Source: Globodera rostochiensis
Taxonomy: Eukaryota > Nematoda > Chromadorea > Rhabditida > Heteroderidae
NCBI GenBank assembly: GCA_018350325.1
Contig: JAEVLN010000001.1
Location: 3,935,254-3,999,253, forward strand
DNA: 64,000 bases
Direction: 5' to 3'
The position numbers and the translations under genes are program-made. The notes below the pieces were generated by a model. It worked only from the letters and a program-made list of their open reading frames with translations, was not told the DNA's origin and ran no database searches. This document shows positions 1-10,456 of the stretch, piece after piece; the first letter of the stretch is position 1; every line of letters begins with the position of its first letter.

Positions 1-421
1 TCACTGCATGTTGGTACTGAAACCGAAGAGGGGATTTCGAAATCTACTCTCTCTGTCTGCCCACCATTTTATTGCTTCTTTTGTTCATTCTCTTTCTCTC
101 CCATCTCTATCGTTACTCTTACTCTCTCCAAAGCGTTTGTTCTTAATTTATGCTTGCTCCCGTTCTCTTGCTTCATCAGCACAATTGTCGTTCTCCGTAA
201 TTTGTATTTGGTCCATGGCCAATAGGTAACAACTACCTATATACATTCAGAACATCACTCGCCTATCGATTTATATTTACTGCGTAAAACTGACAGCCAT
301 TCAACACACCCGCATTTGTAACTTAAATAAAACTACTTGATTTTGGTTTTTTATTTCTGAGGTCAGATTGAACTTCATTTAATTTTGAAAAACCTGATCA
401 TTCGAGAAAAGCAAACAAAAA
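1..421. other. Upstream flank of the H3-variant gene
   Basis: No gene is recognised here. The stretch is T/C-rich in its first 230 bases and A/T-rich before the start codon at 422. Short open frames exist but have low-complexity Ser/Leu content and no recognisable domain. The promoter of the H3-variant gene presumably lies here, but no specific element can be supported. Confidence 0.5.
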
Positions 422-1006
422 ATGGCAAGGACTAAACAAACTGCGAAGAAAACGATGAGTGCAAAGCAGGCCGCAACGATGGACACTCACAACCAGTTGC
501 TTTTCAAACGAACATCGGCCGTTCCTGCAGTCAAAAAAGCGGGGGTCGGCATGGGCCACCGTGCTGCTGTCCAGCTGGCCACTAAAAGTGCTCCAAGTCG
601 TCGTCACCAGCGCTATCAACCATCGCGTCAAGGCGTTCGTCTGCCACCGCCTCCGCAACCGTTGCGACAAAAACGCCACAAAAAGCGCGGTTCATTAGCG
701 TTGGCACAAATAAGAAAATTTCAAGCCAGTGTCAATCTGCTTTTGCCGCGCGCCGCTTTCTTTCGCGTTGCCCGCGAGGTGACAATGCAGTATGCTGTTG
801 GGATGCGCTGGCAGGGCCAGGCGTTGCTGGCCTTGCAGACGATGGCCGAGTGTTACCTGGTCAATCTGTTCGAGGATGCCAACATGTGCGCGCTCCATGC
901 TGGCCGTGTGACAATAATGCAGAAGGACATCACTTTGGTTCGAAAAATTCGCGGCGAGCCGCCGCTGCCGTCGACGATTTCCCATCCGACAACTCATCGT
1001 CATTGA
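422..1006 (+). CDS. Divergent histone H3 variant with extended N-terminal tail
   Basis: A single intronless frame of 194 residues. It starts with the canonical H3 tail ARTKQTA, so Lys4 and Lys9 are kept, while Arg8 is Lys and Ser10 is Thr. The usual tail is then expanded by about 50 residues, with remnants such as QLATKSAP near residue 51 and a Pro/Arg-rich stretch at 72-90. The histone fold runs from about residue 91 to 179 and is recognisable by [37 protein letters not shown] and KIRGE. Canonical H3 is about 135 residues. Loop 1 of the fold is not lengthened, unlike most CENP-A proteins, and the intact ARTKQTA start also points to an H3 variant rather than a centromeric H3. It is expected to act in chromatin. 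A specialised (for example germline) role is inference. The ATG at 422 is fixed by the conserved tail that follows it. Confidence 0.85.
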   Translation: MARTKQTAKKTMSAKQAATMDTHNQLLFKRTSAVPAVKKAGVGMGHRAAVQLATKSAPSRRHQRYQPSRQGVRLPPPPQPLRQKRHKKRGSLALAQIRKFQASVNLLLPRAAFFRVAREVTMQYAVGMRWQGQALLALQTMAECYLVNLFEDANMCALHAGRVTIMQKDITLVRKIRGEPPLPSTISHPTTHRH

Positions 1007-1461
1007 TCTTTCGCGTCCAGCGAATTGTCTTCGCTTTGGAATTTTTCTTAAAAAACGTTCGCAAATTTTGGGTTGGATTTTGAGTACTAAATGAATTTGC
1101 AGACTGAACTCACATCCCCACCCCTCTGAAGTGCACAATGACCACTTAGAAGATTTCTGATACTCACTCATCATCCATCCGATTCAATTCCCGCCAATTC
1201 GCTTGCCCTTGTTTTTGCTGCTGTTGTTTGCGCCGTAAAACTCCTCCGTCAGATGGATGGATGGAAAGAAAAGGAAATGTTGTTTTCTTCAACTGATCAA
1301 ACGATCAAACACCTAACAGATCACTGAATAAATTGGTCTCTTCTCATTTTCTCAACCTTAACACGTGAACAATTTGCGATAAGCTCTTCCAAATATTTTA
1401 TATTCGTTGCGATTTAATTCAGTTTCCAGGACTTACTTTTCTCTTCCAGAAAATAATTAAA
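1007..1461. other. Intergenic region between H3 variant and HCCS
   Basis: No coding signal is seen. The sequence is moderately A/T-rich with short T runs. It should contain the 3' end of the H3-variant transcript and the HCCS promoter, but no site can be named. Confidence 0.4.
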
Positions 1462-2579
1462 ATGTCGGACGGTTGTCCCCGTGCGGGTGGTGCTAGTGGT
1501 GGAGGCTGTCCATTGTCGAGTGATGATAAAATCGACCCGTTTAATGCGGTTTGTGCTTGTGGCGTGCATCGGATTTCCCACTCCGAATTCAGATGCCACC
1601 GCCCAATCAGAAGCCGGCCCCCGATCAGCCCTTTCATCTTTCGACACAGCGCCAAAAGTCGACCATTCCAAAGGCGAATGTGACGGTCGACGGACAATTG
1701 GAGACGTGGGAATACCCTTCGGCACAAATGTTTTGGAATGCGATGCTCAAAAAAGGTTTTGCACGTTAAGTTTTGAATCCGTTAGGAAGATGTTCGGACA
1801 TTTACATTAGTGTAAAAACGGACTTCGCACATTGAGGGGAAAGATCAAAACAAACTCAAAAAACGCCAGAAAAGGATGGATTTCGGAGTGGAAGAATGCC
1901 TTTTTTGAGACCTAAAGTTTTAGGCTGGCGTTGGAAAGATGACCATCTGAACCAACGCGATATGGATAGCATCATTCGTATACACAATGCCAACAACGAA
2001 TTGGCATGGCGGGAGGTGCTCAAATGGGAACAGTCTTTGCACCGGTAAGGCACAACCAAAATAAAATGCTTTCCAACTTTTTTTTTTGTTGCAGTGAGTG
2101 CGATGCGCCAAGACTTAAAAGTTTTCATGGCGATGCGAAGAATTTGTCGCCTCGGGCGCGCTTCCGATCTTGGCTTGGCTATCAATTGCCGTTCGATCGA
2201 CACAATTGGCTGGTGGACAGATGCGGACAGGAAGTAAGGAATGAAATACCACTCATTTTCCAAAGAGCCACACATTTTGAGAAAGTTTGTTAGCCGTTAT
2301 TTCCTTCACTTTCTCTCATTTACAAAACTGTTCATCAAAGGCTATTAAACGAATTCAATGAAATGAGCTTTCATCTTTACCCAAAAGGTGGCCTACATCA
2401 TCGATTACTACGACGTGGGCAAGGTGGACCCCGACACGCAGCTGTTCGCTCATTTGGACGTTCGGCCTGCCATTCGTGGCCCCGGCACACTGTGGGATCG
2501 AATGGTGGTGGGATATTGGCGAGCAAAGGACGACCTAAGCGGATGGATTGCACACAAATTGAAGGGACAAACGACGTAG
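1462..2579 (+). CDS. HCCS: Holocytochrome c-type synthase (cytochrome c heme lyase)
   Basis: Five exons give an intact frame of 233 residues: 1462-1548, 1593-1755, 1924-2044, 2095-2233 and 2388-2579, all with GT-AG borders and matching phases; the first intron is only 44 nt. The enzyme attaches heme covalently to apocytochrome c in the mitochondrial intermembrane space. Two Cys-Pro motifs (CPRAG, CPLSS) near the N-terminus are the usual heme-regulatory type. The body contains family signatures in order: [73 protein letters not shown] and YIIDYYDVG, then DVRPA and the terminal WDRM. Length and order match eukaryotic HCCS. It lies downstream of the H3 variant on the same strand but with its own spacing, so nothing suggests an operon. 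Confidence 0.95.
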
Positions 2580-3161
2580 TAGGCGGAAGTTCGTTAGTTT
2601 TTAGTCCATTTTGTTCGATTTGTCCTTTTTATTAGGATTTTTGCTTGAATGTGTTCAAGTGGTGTTATAAATTGGTAGCGATTGTTGTGATGTCCAATGA
2701 CCATAACAATGGTCACAGAACATTCCGTCAAAAACACATCCCTTGAACATTCATTGTTCTTTTGTCGAAACTGACCATACCAGACCTGTCGAAGCCAGGT
2801 GTACAGTCCCCTTGGCCACACTTTTCTGTACGTACCCGATGGGAGTAGGATAGGCCACCTTTTAAGCACTTGAATATATTTGACATTTTAGGTAGTTAAG
2901 TCATGTTGGATTGCTTTATGTTGCGCACAAACGTCGAACCCTTTGGGTTATTTGAATGCTATAGCGATCTGTTACACCAAGTTTAACCTCTATTTTTGTT
3001 GTTGTTTACCCAGTTTTTGGTTTGTCCATTTAATCATTGATCAGATCAGAAATTGTTGTTTAGATGCATTATAAATGATTTAGTTAAATTTATTGGTTCA
3101 GAAACAGCACAAGTTCCATGATAAAATTAATATATATGCAAGAAATCGAACAAATCCAAAA
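2580..3161. other. Intergenic region between convergent HCCS and TSEN2 genes
   Basis: The 3' ends of HCCS (+) and TSEN2 (-) face each other across this stretch. It is A/T-rich with no coding signal, no tandem repeat and no recognisable RNA gene. Poly(A) sites of both genes should lie here. Confidence 0.5.
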
Positions 3162-4741
3162 TTAATCATCTTCCCGCACTTCCTTTCCGTTCAAATCGGA
3201 GATACGACTTCTGTTCACTTTCCAACCCATCATAGAAAGCACCTATGAGGGGAACGCCAATGTGCATTTTATAAAAATAGCATTTACAAAATCTTTAATT
3301 ACCTAACCATGTTGTTTAATATTTGGTTACTGGGGTTGATCCAAAGGGACCCCTCTCCCTTCCTTCCCGGTCGACCTGAACATCCGCCAAACCCAAGTGC
3401 TGCAGGCGCATATGCTGCAGCCCCTCCGGGAGTCCAGCCACATTTGTGAGCAATAGGCGCTTTTTGCAGTTAGCCAACTCGCGTTGAAGCGCTCCAATTG
3501 ATGTTTCTGAGGCAATGGATGCGTGTGCGGAGTGAACGATCCGCACGCCCGCGCTGGAATGGTACGCATCCACCGAGGATTTGTAGAGAACTTAACGATA
3601 AGTCGTCACTTACAAAAAATTAAATCTTTTGAACTTACGAAAATCCACTCCGAACGAAATACCGTCCCGGACAACCCAACGAAGTCGTCGAAAATACCTG
3701 AAAAGGCGCGCAATCAACATTTTGATCGAGTCGACCTGTAAACGATGTAACGTCGAACAATCGAAGAGAAATTGGGATGAACGGAACACAAATTTCCAAA
3801 GAATTCGTCCGGAGACCATTCAACTGCGTTTGCCTAAAAATTGGGGGGGGGGGGGGTATAAGAATTGCATGCAAATATCACATCATCCCGCTGTGCAGTG
3901 AGTGTCAGCACTTTGAGGTCATGGCTCTTAAAGAATGGACATTCCATTTTTATTCATTTTGTAATTTTATTAAAAATGGGAGGGGGGAAATGGATGCGAT
4001 CGCTGTGCCTATATAAAGCTACGTTTCGGTACCAAATAAAGCGCTTCTTCCGGCGAAAGATGGAGCAGTCCGCCACCTCCGGTGGTCCGTCCTGAAATTT
4101 TTACTGTCTATTTTTATATTCAAAAACTAATTTATGTAAGCCACGAGAGGAAGTCACCGCCCCCATCTAATTAGACGATATTAACTTATTTCCATTCACT
4201 TCTCCCAACCGATCCATTCCGCCGCGCTTTCCTTGGCCTTGCTTCTCCTCAACGTTCCCTCGCCTCCTCCTCCATCAGTGCCGATTGGGTGTTGTTCAGA
4301 TTGTTCTGCTCCTTCCCGAATCTGTTCTTGCTTTGTTATGTCAGCAGAGTCGGGCAGGAAACAATGCCAGTCGGCAAAGTTCATTCTTTGGCCAACAAAA
4401 GTGCCAAAATTTCCCTGAAGAAGGTCATTGATAGAAAAGTTAAAAAGAATAATAAACGACTCCCATAAGAAGCAAGTTTCAAATTTAAACCATACCATTG
4501 CATAGAGACGGAAGGCATGGCTCGGCTCCGCCACCACAATGTCAGCTCCGCCACCGCTGACAGTCGCCCGTATCGCGTCCACTTCCTGCTGCTGAGGGTC
4601 CTCCGATTCGTCGGGCGAGAGCAGTGCCGGAGACAGAGACCGGCGCACACGCTTTACAGCCTTAAGACATTGCGATTTCTGAAGTTTCGAGTCCATTTTA
4701 GAAGAGCAGGGCTGATGAAGACGTTCTTCTCTGTCCGACAT
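3162..4741 (-). CDS. TSEN2: tRNA-splicing endonuclease subunit 2 (catalytic)
   Basis: Eight minus-strand exons join without frame error: 4741-4496, 4414-4210, 4091-4033, 3926-3882, 3833-3736, 3697-3639, 3590-3376 and 3242-3162 (335 residues). One intron is only 38 nt. TSEN2/Sen2 cuts the 5' exon-intron border of precursor tRNAs within the nuclear TSEN complex. The N-terminal half has the conserved FRLYAMGNFG element (human LYGKGYFG). Next come LSPEEALYL (human LSLEEAFFL), YRYFRRLRW, and the catalytic domain ISFGVDFLLYKSSVDAYHSS. The presumed catalytic Tyr (in LLY) and His (in YHSS) are eight residues apart as in human TSEN2, and a Lys is present in ANCKKRLLL. The C-terminal exon VLSMMGWK...REDD also matches the family ending. 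The 81-nt first intron is a multiple of three and stop-free, so retained-intron forms are possible. Confidence 0.9.
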
Positions 4742-6954
4742 TGACCCAATCTATGCCGTTTTAAAACTGGCACTATAAAAAAACTTAAAAACCAGATAAG
4801 ATCATGTGGAACGAACATTGTTAAGCTGCTGAGATGGCAAAAATGGCAATAACTGGAACTTTTTTCAAACAGAAATGTTAAAATAATACGCCAAAAAGCT
4901 TTAAATTTAGACGTTAAAAAAGAAAAAAAAATTATTAAGCAAATTAGTGTCTAAAAGTGCCATTTTCGGTGCATTTTGGCATATTTGGTGCATATTTCGA
5001 ACTTGGCCAAAGAAAATGTTAGTACAAAGGCCCATTCGAATAAATTTGGTGCTAGGATTACAAGGATATACGCAATTGCGGATCGGAAGAATATTAACCA
5101 AACCATCCCGAGCAAAAAAAAAATATTCAATTGAGAAGATACATACTATTCTAATAATATAAACCCTAACAGTAAAGTTGGACCTTGAGAGCTCGGTTAT
5201 TTAGGATTTTTACCAATAATAAATCCAGAAGTTATTGTCAATAGAAACTCCAGATTTTAGTAAATTCTTAGCTATCTCTATCTTACCTTCTATTACGCCT
5301 TCTGCTTTGCCTTCTATTATACCCTCTGCTTTGCCTTCTGCTTTTGCTCTTTCTCTTGCGTCCATAAAACTCGTCGAATAAAAATTTCAATTTTTTTACT
5401 AAAATGGTTAAATGGTGGCTTAAGGTTAGAGTACTCGCTGTTGGCGGACCGCTGTGCGCCTTTCAAAGACAAAAGCTTAGGCACAATGTGAAGATTATTT
5501 ATAATTTTAAGTGGTTCCAAATCGGCTGCTCAACAACAACAAATTTTGACATAATTTTTTTGGAATGGTTTGGTTTAGTGTTTTTGAAATTGCCGTCCGC
5601 AATTGTCCCAGATGGGCGGAAATTTATTTAAAAAAAACAAAAAACCCGAATTTTTTTAACGGGAAACGGGAAAAAGGCCAAAAAACAATGGAAAAATTTT
5701 AAGTGAATTAAAAAAATTATTTTTTAAAAATAATTTATTTTAATAAATATTTTGCATTTTAAAAAATTTTGAAGGTTGTCATTTTTGCTTTTTAAGCTTT
5801 TGGGCGGGGGTCGGCGGTACAGATCGGCGCCGCCGGAATAAATTTGACATTTTGATAAGAAACTTTCTAAAATTTCGCCAAAATAAACCGTTTTATCTTT
5901 AAATTTCCCGTTTAAAAGTCCAAAGAAGAGATTTTATTGCATAGTTTCTTATAAGGTTGGTCACGGTCGGTTTAAACCGGGGGCACTGTTTTTCGGTTAG
6001 GCCGGTTTTGCGACCCCCGGTTTTCGGTTTTTGGCCGACACCCGGTTAACCGAAAACCGAAACCGGTTTTTGGCAAACAATAGGGGGCACCCTTTTGATT
6101 TTCAAATTTGTAATTTTTGGACCAACTTTTTTAAACAAATATCATTAAAGTCTAAATTTTTTCGCGGTAGGGACTCCTCCCATTCCTAAAAACTTGAAAA
6201 AATTACCTTATTTATAAATGTTGGTTGCAAATCTCTTAACAAATTGAGTCAAAAATTTAAAATTTTCTCCGCCGACCCCCCTCCCTCAGAAGTGAAGCAG
6301 AATTCGCAAATATTTTTGAAAATTCAAATCGGCAAAATTTTCGAAATTCTACGCAATTTTTTTAATAAAAATTTAAAAAACTTACTGAGAATCGAAATTT
6401 AAAAAAATTGGTAAGAAAAACGCAGCCACAAATGCACACCTAAATTAAATTTACTTGCTTTGTTTGCCCCACCCTCTTAAAGTTTTTCTGGCTACGGCTC
6501 GTTTTGCCAGTGGCCTTTTTTAAACCTATTTTAGCTTCTGAGGCAGGGGGGGGGGTCGGCGGTGCCGATAAGCACCGTCAGGAAAATTTTTTAATTGTGC
6601 TTTGTTTTGTTATGAAATTCGCACTAAATTTTTGAAAATTAAACCAAAAATTGACAAACTTGTTTACCAAAATCCCATTCTTAGGGGGTGCATATTTTCC
6701 CCGTTTTTTCCGTAAAAAGGGCATTTTAACGGAAAAAGGCCAAAATAACGGGAAACGGAATTCCGCCCATCCCGGTCCGCAACTGCCGATCCGATTTGTC
6801 GGCCGATTACAAAGAAATGTAGCAATGTTTTGTCTTCCATCGCTTCAACAATAAAAGCGGAAAGAAAGACATAACAATCAAATGACTTAATTGGGTCATA
6901 TTTAATGTAAACATTCACTAATTAAAAGGTTCAAATCATCTCCAAGTTCGTGCA
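4742..6954. other. Intergenic region with dispersed repeats
   Basis: No gene is supported between the divergent 5' end of TSEN2 and the 3' end of the SLC36 gene. The sequence is very A/T-rich. It contains a short two-copy repeat around 5290-5350 (TTCTATTA/TGCTTTGCC units), the TIR-bounded element at about 5588-6793, and G-rich hairpin cores at 5807-5835 and 6544-6575. Confidence 0.6.
5588..6793. mobile_element. Probable non-autonomous TIR element (no coding capacity)
   Basis: Imperfect inverted ends are visible. The left end reads CCGTCCGCAATTGTCCC and then GATGGGCGGAA; the right end carries its reverse complement, TTCCGCCCATC and then CCGGTCCGCAA. Just inside both ends lie the strings AACGGGAAACGG and AAAAGGCCAAAA, facing the same way on the right and left. 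The interior is A/T-rich with islands of GGTTTTCGG-type repeats (5950-6075) and GC-rich hairpin cores. Parts resemble the element at 45253-46202 (for example AAATCCCAT followed by CTTAGGGG). There is no transposase frame, so it would be mobilised in trans if at all. Confidence 0.5.
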
Positions 6955-9521
6955 TTAAATATCTTCTTTGCCCATTGTGTTCACAATTTGGACGAGACTC
7001 GAATAGGTGCCAGTGGTGAAACCGATCAAACCGAAAGTGAGCAGAAACAGATTCTGCACCCAAATCCACTTGGTTAGCGAGTTCTGCGAGTATCTGATTG
7101 AGTGATTGGGATAATTGACATCAAAGGCACCGAAATATTGCCTTTATTTGACTCACTTGCAAAGGAGGTCAATGATCGGCGGGTAGATCAAGGCCAGAGA
7201 AGTGCCTGCAAAGGCGCCGACCAGCGAGATAAACAGTGCCAAGTGGGGGATCAGCTCGGCGATCAAACCTGCGCTTTGAGAAATTTCATTAATCGGTCAG
7301 ATTAAGCCCTTTTGATCGAACAGGTGGTCAGCACAAGAGAATAGCGGAGAAAGTAGACGAAGAAGTTCTGCTTTTCTGGATCAATTTTGCGCGAAATCCA
7401 TTTCTCCACTCGTTCCATTGGCACTTAACGGGACGATTCGAATTGGAGACGGACTATCACTTAACACCGTAAAACTGAAGAGGGTATGAGACCAAAATGC
7501 AGCTGACCTAAACGAAGCAAACGGAGAAACACATTGGACAGGCCAACTGACCAACATAATTTTGATGATTTGGTAAAATCTGAAAATTTAAAATAAATTG
7601 AACTTTCGGAATTAAATCCGCTTCTCTCACGGTTCCGATGGGAGATTTAGTGCCACAGTGTCTTTCACACCGTCCCCGAAGGCCAAATAACCGTAGAAGC
7701 CCATCTAAATAGTGTAAAAGTGGGGTAAGCAATGCAAAAGGTGCACGGTGCAGTAGATGCACAACACGAGCAGACAAGAAGTGTTCAGAACGCCGTTGGG
7801 AGAGATGAAATGGTGGGGTTCGTCCATTTGGTTTTCGATGGGCAGAACCTTTGTTGTGCTTTATTTAAAACAATTCGACGCCAATTCGACATACGACAGC
7901 AATGCCTTCAAAGGCAAAGATGACAGTGCCAAAAAAGAGGGGCAAATCGGACAAATTGCCGACGGCGGGCAATTCGTTGATGTCGCCCAAATGGGTGATG
8001 AGGTACTCCAAGATGATCAACACAGCGACCAAATAAACCAAATTGGCCACAAGGGCCAATGGAGCCAAAACCTTCAACTGGCGGATGGTGCAGAGACTTT
8101 GGGGAGACAATTTGTTAATTATTGTACTATTTAAACTTGTCATTACGCCATTGTTGGAACGAGAAGCAATGCGATCCAACCGGCTTGCGAAATGTGAATT
8201 TGGGATGTTTCGTCAAAAAACTGATGCCGGGCACAGAAAGATTATATCCGAATTCAGAAAGGTAAGACCTGCTTGACGTTGTCCGCCATGAAAACGAAAT
8301 AAACACAGCAAAAGCCGAGCTGACAGACGAACATTGTGGAGTTGACTAATTGTCTGGGGGGAATTGACTCTTTTTGATTATTTGTCCGGAGACTGACTGC
8401 CCACTTAAAGAAGTAGCCGCGTTCGCTTATCCACGGAGGGCCGCATTCGATGGCACTTCGCATAACTTTAAGGTTTATTTACTAATTAATCAGTAATTAA
8501 TCCTTTAGTAATTAATCTCCCCGTCCACTTAAAGTGATTTAATTACCTACCATTTGCATAATCCATCACTTCGCGTCCCTTTCGTTGGCAGAAAAATTGT
8601 GAGCAATTAACAAGCTGACGGCAAGTGAATGTGCAGATGAAGCAGACGCAAATGAGCAGAAAAAGGCCGAGCTTTGGCACAAAATTATAGTTTTGTCAGA
8701 GGAAAGAAATTCGGTACCCAAATGCCGGAATATTTGAACGCCAGCGGCAGCGACAGCAGTCCGGTGCCCAACATTGTCTCAAATGGTCTAACAGTTCACC
8801 CACTTTCTTGATCATATTATATTGATCAGAGCCTTGTCCCAGTCAATTGTACCTTGATCATATTGATCAGAGCCTTGTCCCAACCAATTATACCTTGATC
8901 ATATTGATCAGAGCCTTGTCCCAGCCAATTATACCTTGATCATATTGATCAGAGCCTTGTCCCAGCCAATTATACCTTGATCATATTGATCAGAGCCTTG
9001 TCCCAGCCAATTATACCTTGATCATATTGATCAGAGCCTTGTCCCAGCCAATTATACCTTGATCATATTGATCAGAGCCTTGTCCCAGCCAATTATACCT
9101 TGATCATATTGATCAGAGCCTTGTCCCAGCCAATTATACCTTGATCATATTGATCAGAGCCTGTTCAGGAGATATTGAATTCGCTGTCCGTTGCCGCTCA
9201 CCGAACAGATTTGTTTGACTGATTAGTGGATCGACGCTCATCCTGATCGAATGGACAAGTTAAACCATGCCACAAAAAGGAATTTTCTTTTTGATGTTCG
9301 TGAAAACCGAATTCCCCTCGCCTTGTGTTATTTGAAGTGGCTGAAAATGCACTTTCCGTGTCCGCCCTGTCGCCTCCCCTCAAGCGTTCGTTTTGCGGCT
9401 GTCCAAGATTGCCTGAGGTGTTGGCAAAATGAGTGTTTAGACTGGTGATCATTCGACTTGGGGAGGCAAAAGTTTGGTAACTGCGTCGAAAGCGCTGCTG
9501 CTGGAAAGACAGAGTCGACAT
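6955..9521 (-). CDS. SLC36/PAT-type amino acid transporter (multi-exon)
   Basis: This is an eleven-helix-type amino acid/proton symporter of the Aa_trans (SLC36) family. The first exons were resolved as 9521-9202, 8787-8718, 8671-8551, 8465-8405 and 8353-8269. Later exons run to a stop at 6955-6957 with less certain borders. The N-terminal ~107 residues are polar and cytosolic. Helix 1 reads [20 protein letters not shown], the family hallmark. Helix 3 reads [19 protein letters not shown]. Next come [18 protein letters not shown], the LPIENQM motif, [21 protein letters not shown], a helix [32 protein letters not shown] and the last helix [23 protein letters not shown]. The substrate cannot be told from sequence. 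A 41-bp minisatellite fills the first intron. Confidence 0.85.
8808..9163. repeat. 41-bp minisatellite in SLC36 intron 1
   Basis: Eight to nine nearly identical copies of a 41-bp unit beginning CTTGATCATATTGATCAG and ending in CAGCCAATTATAC. The first copy, near 8810-8860, is the most diverged (TATTATATTGATCAG, GTCAATTGTAC). The array sits between exon 1 and exon 2 of the transporter and has no effect on the reading frame. Each unit contains two TGATCA palindromes. Confidence 0.95.
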
Positions 9522-10456
9522 TGGAGAGGAGGGAAATGCGCATTCATTCCGAAAGGAATGACTTTAAATGTACAAACAAATCCCGAAGTTATATTTAAAG
9601 GAAATCTTGAGTTTGGTTGTCAAAAAATGACATTTTTCGGATTAAAGGGTTTAAAATAAAATTGTAGGGAATGAATTGTTTTGCAAAATGAATAGATTTT
9701 TTCATTCATTAAATGAGTCTGTGCGGTGAAAGAATTGATTCAGTCAAAAAAGTGTCCCTATTCTTATCACCCCCCCCCCCCCCCTTAAATTCTTATCATT
9801 TATTCATTCATTTACCTCCATTAGCTACGATTCCACTTGACGGAGTCCCGCCAACTTAAACGATAACGACGCAAACATCCACCCCCAGGCGAGTCCCCGC
9901 CCTTCCATTACCAAATTTGCAATCTCAAAAAGGTGAAAAGTTTAAATAAATTTAAAATTTGCCATTTCCAGTCCTTCATAAAGATGCCCCTATTTTTGTG
10001 GTCAATACATCAATGATTTATTCTTATTCACCATTTTATGTGTTCTGGTAGCACAGCTCGCCGGTGCCATCCAAAGGGTCCAACGGACGAAATGTCCGGT
10101 AGGCCAAAATTGGACAAAATGTCCGGTAGGCCAAAATTGGACAAAATGTCCGGTAGGGCAAAATTGGACAAAATGTCCGGTAGGCCAAAATTGGACAAAA
10201 TGTCCGGTAGGCCAAAATTGGACAAAATGTCTGGTAGCCCTAAATTTGACAAAATGTCCGATAGGCCAAAACATTTGTGCGACCGGACCTTTTTGTCGTT
10301 TTCCCCAAGTTTTAACATTTATTTTATCTAAGTAAGATTGTTATAAGTATGAAAATATTATTCCAAATATTGTGAAATATGCGCTTTGGGGTATAAAAAT
10401 AAAAATTATGTAATATCATGCATAAATGATTTGCTGCCCTTTCAGCATTTCTTTGG
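9522..10456. other. Intergenic region with a C run and a minisatellite
   Basis: This separates the 5' end of the SLC36 gene from the 3' end of the polytopic membrane-protein gene, both on the minus strand. It contains a 14-base C run at 9771-9784 and the 27-bp array listed separately. No gene is recognised. Confidence 0.5.
10086..10272. repeat. 27-bp minisatellite (about 7 copies)
   Basis: The unit is AAATGTCCGGTAGGCCAAAA followed by TTGGACA. Central copies are identical or differ by one base; the edge copies carry CTGGTAGCCC and CGATAGGCC. Because 27 is a multiple of three, frames stay open on both strands (for example KMSGRPKLD on plus), but no start, splice or domain context supports coding. 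It lies about 190 nt beyond the stop codon of the neighbouring minus-strand gene. Confidence 0.9.

Noticed and set aside
8..229. Short Leu/Ser-rich frame at the window start
   Set aside because: Low-complexity composition with no recognisable product; it could be part of a gene cut by the window edge but nothing supports it.
422..1006. Calling the H3-like gene a centromeric CENP-A
   Set aside because: It keeps ARTKQTA and has no loop-1 insertion, so the sequence alone does not support that assignment.
10038..10331. Plus-strand frame with KMSGRPKLD repeats as a gene
   Set aside because: No signal peptide, domain or splice context; it is a minisatellite with a length divisible by three.
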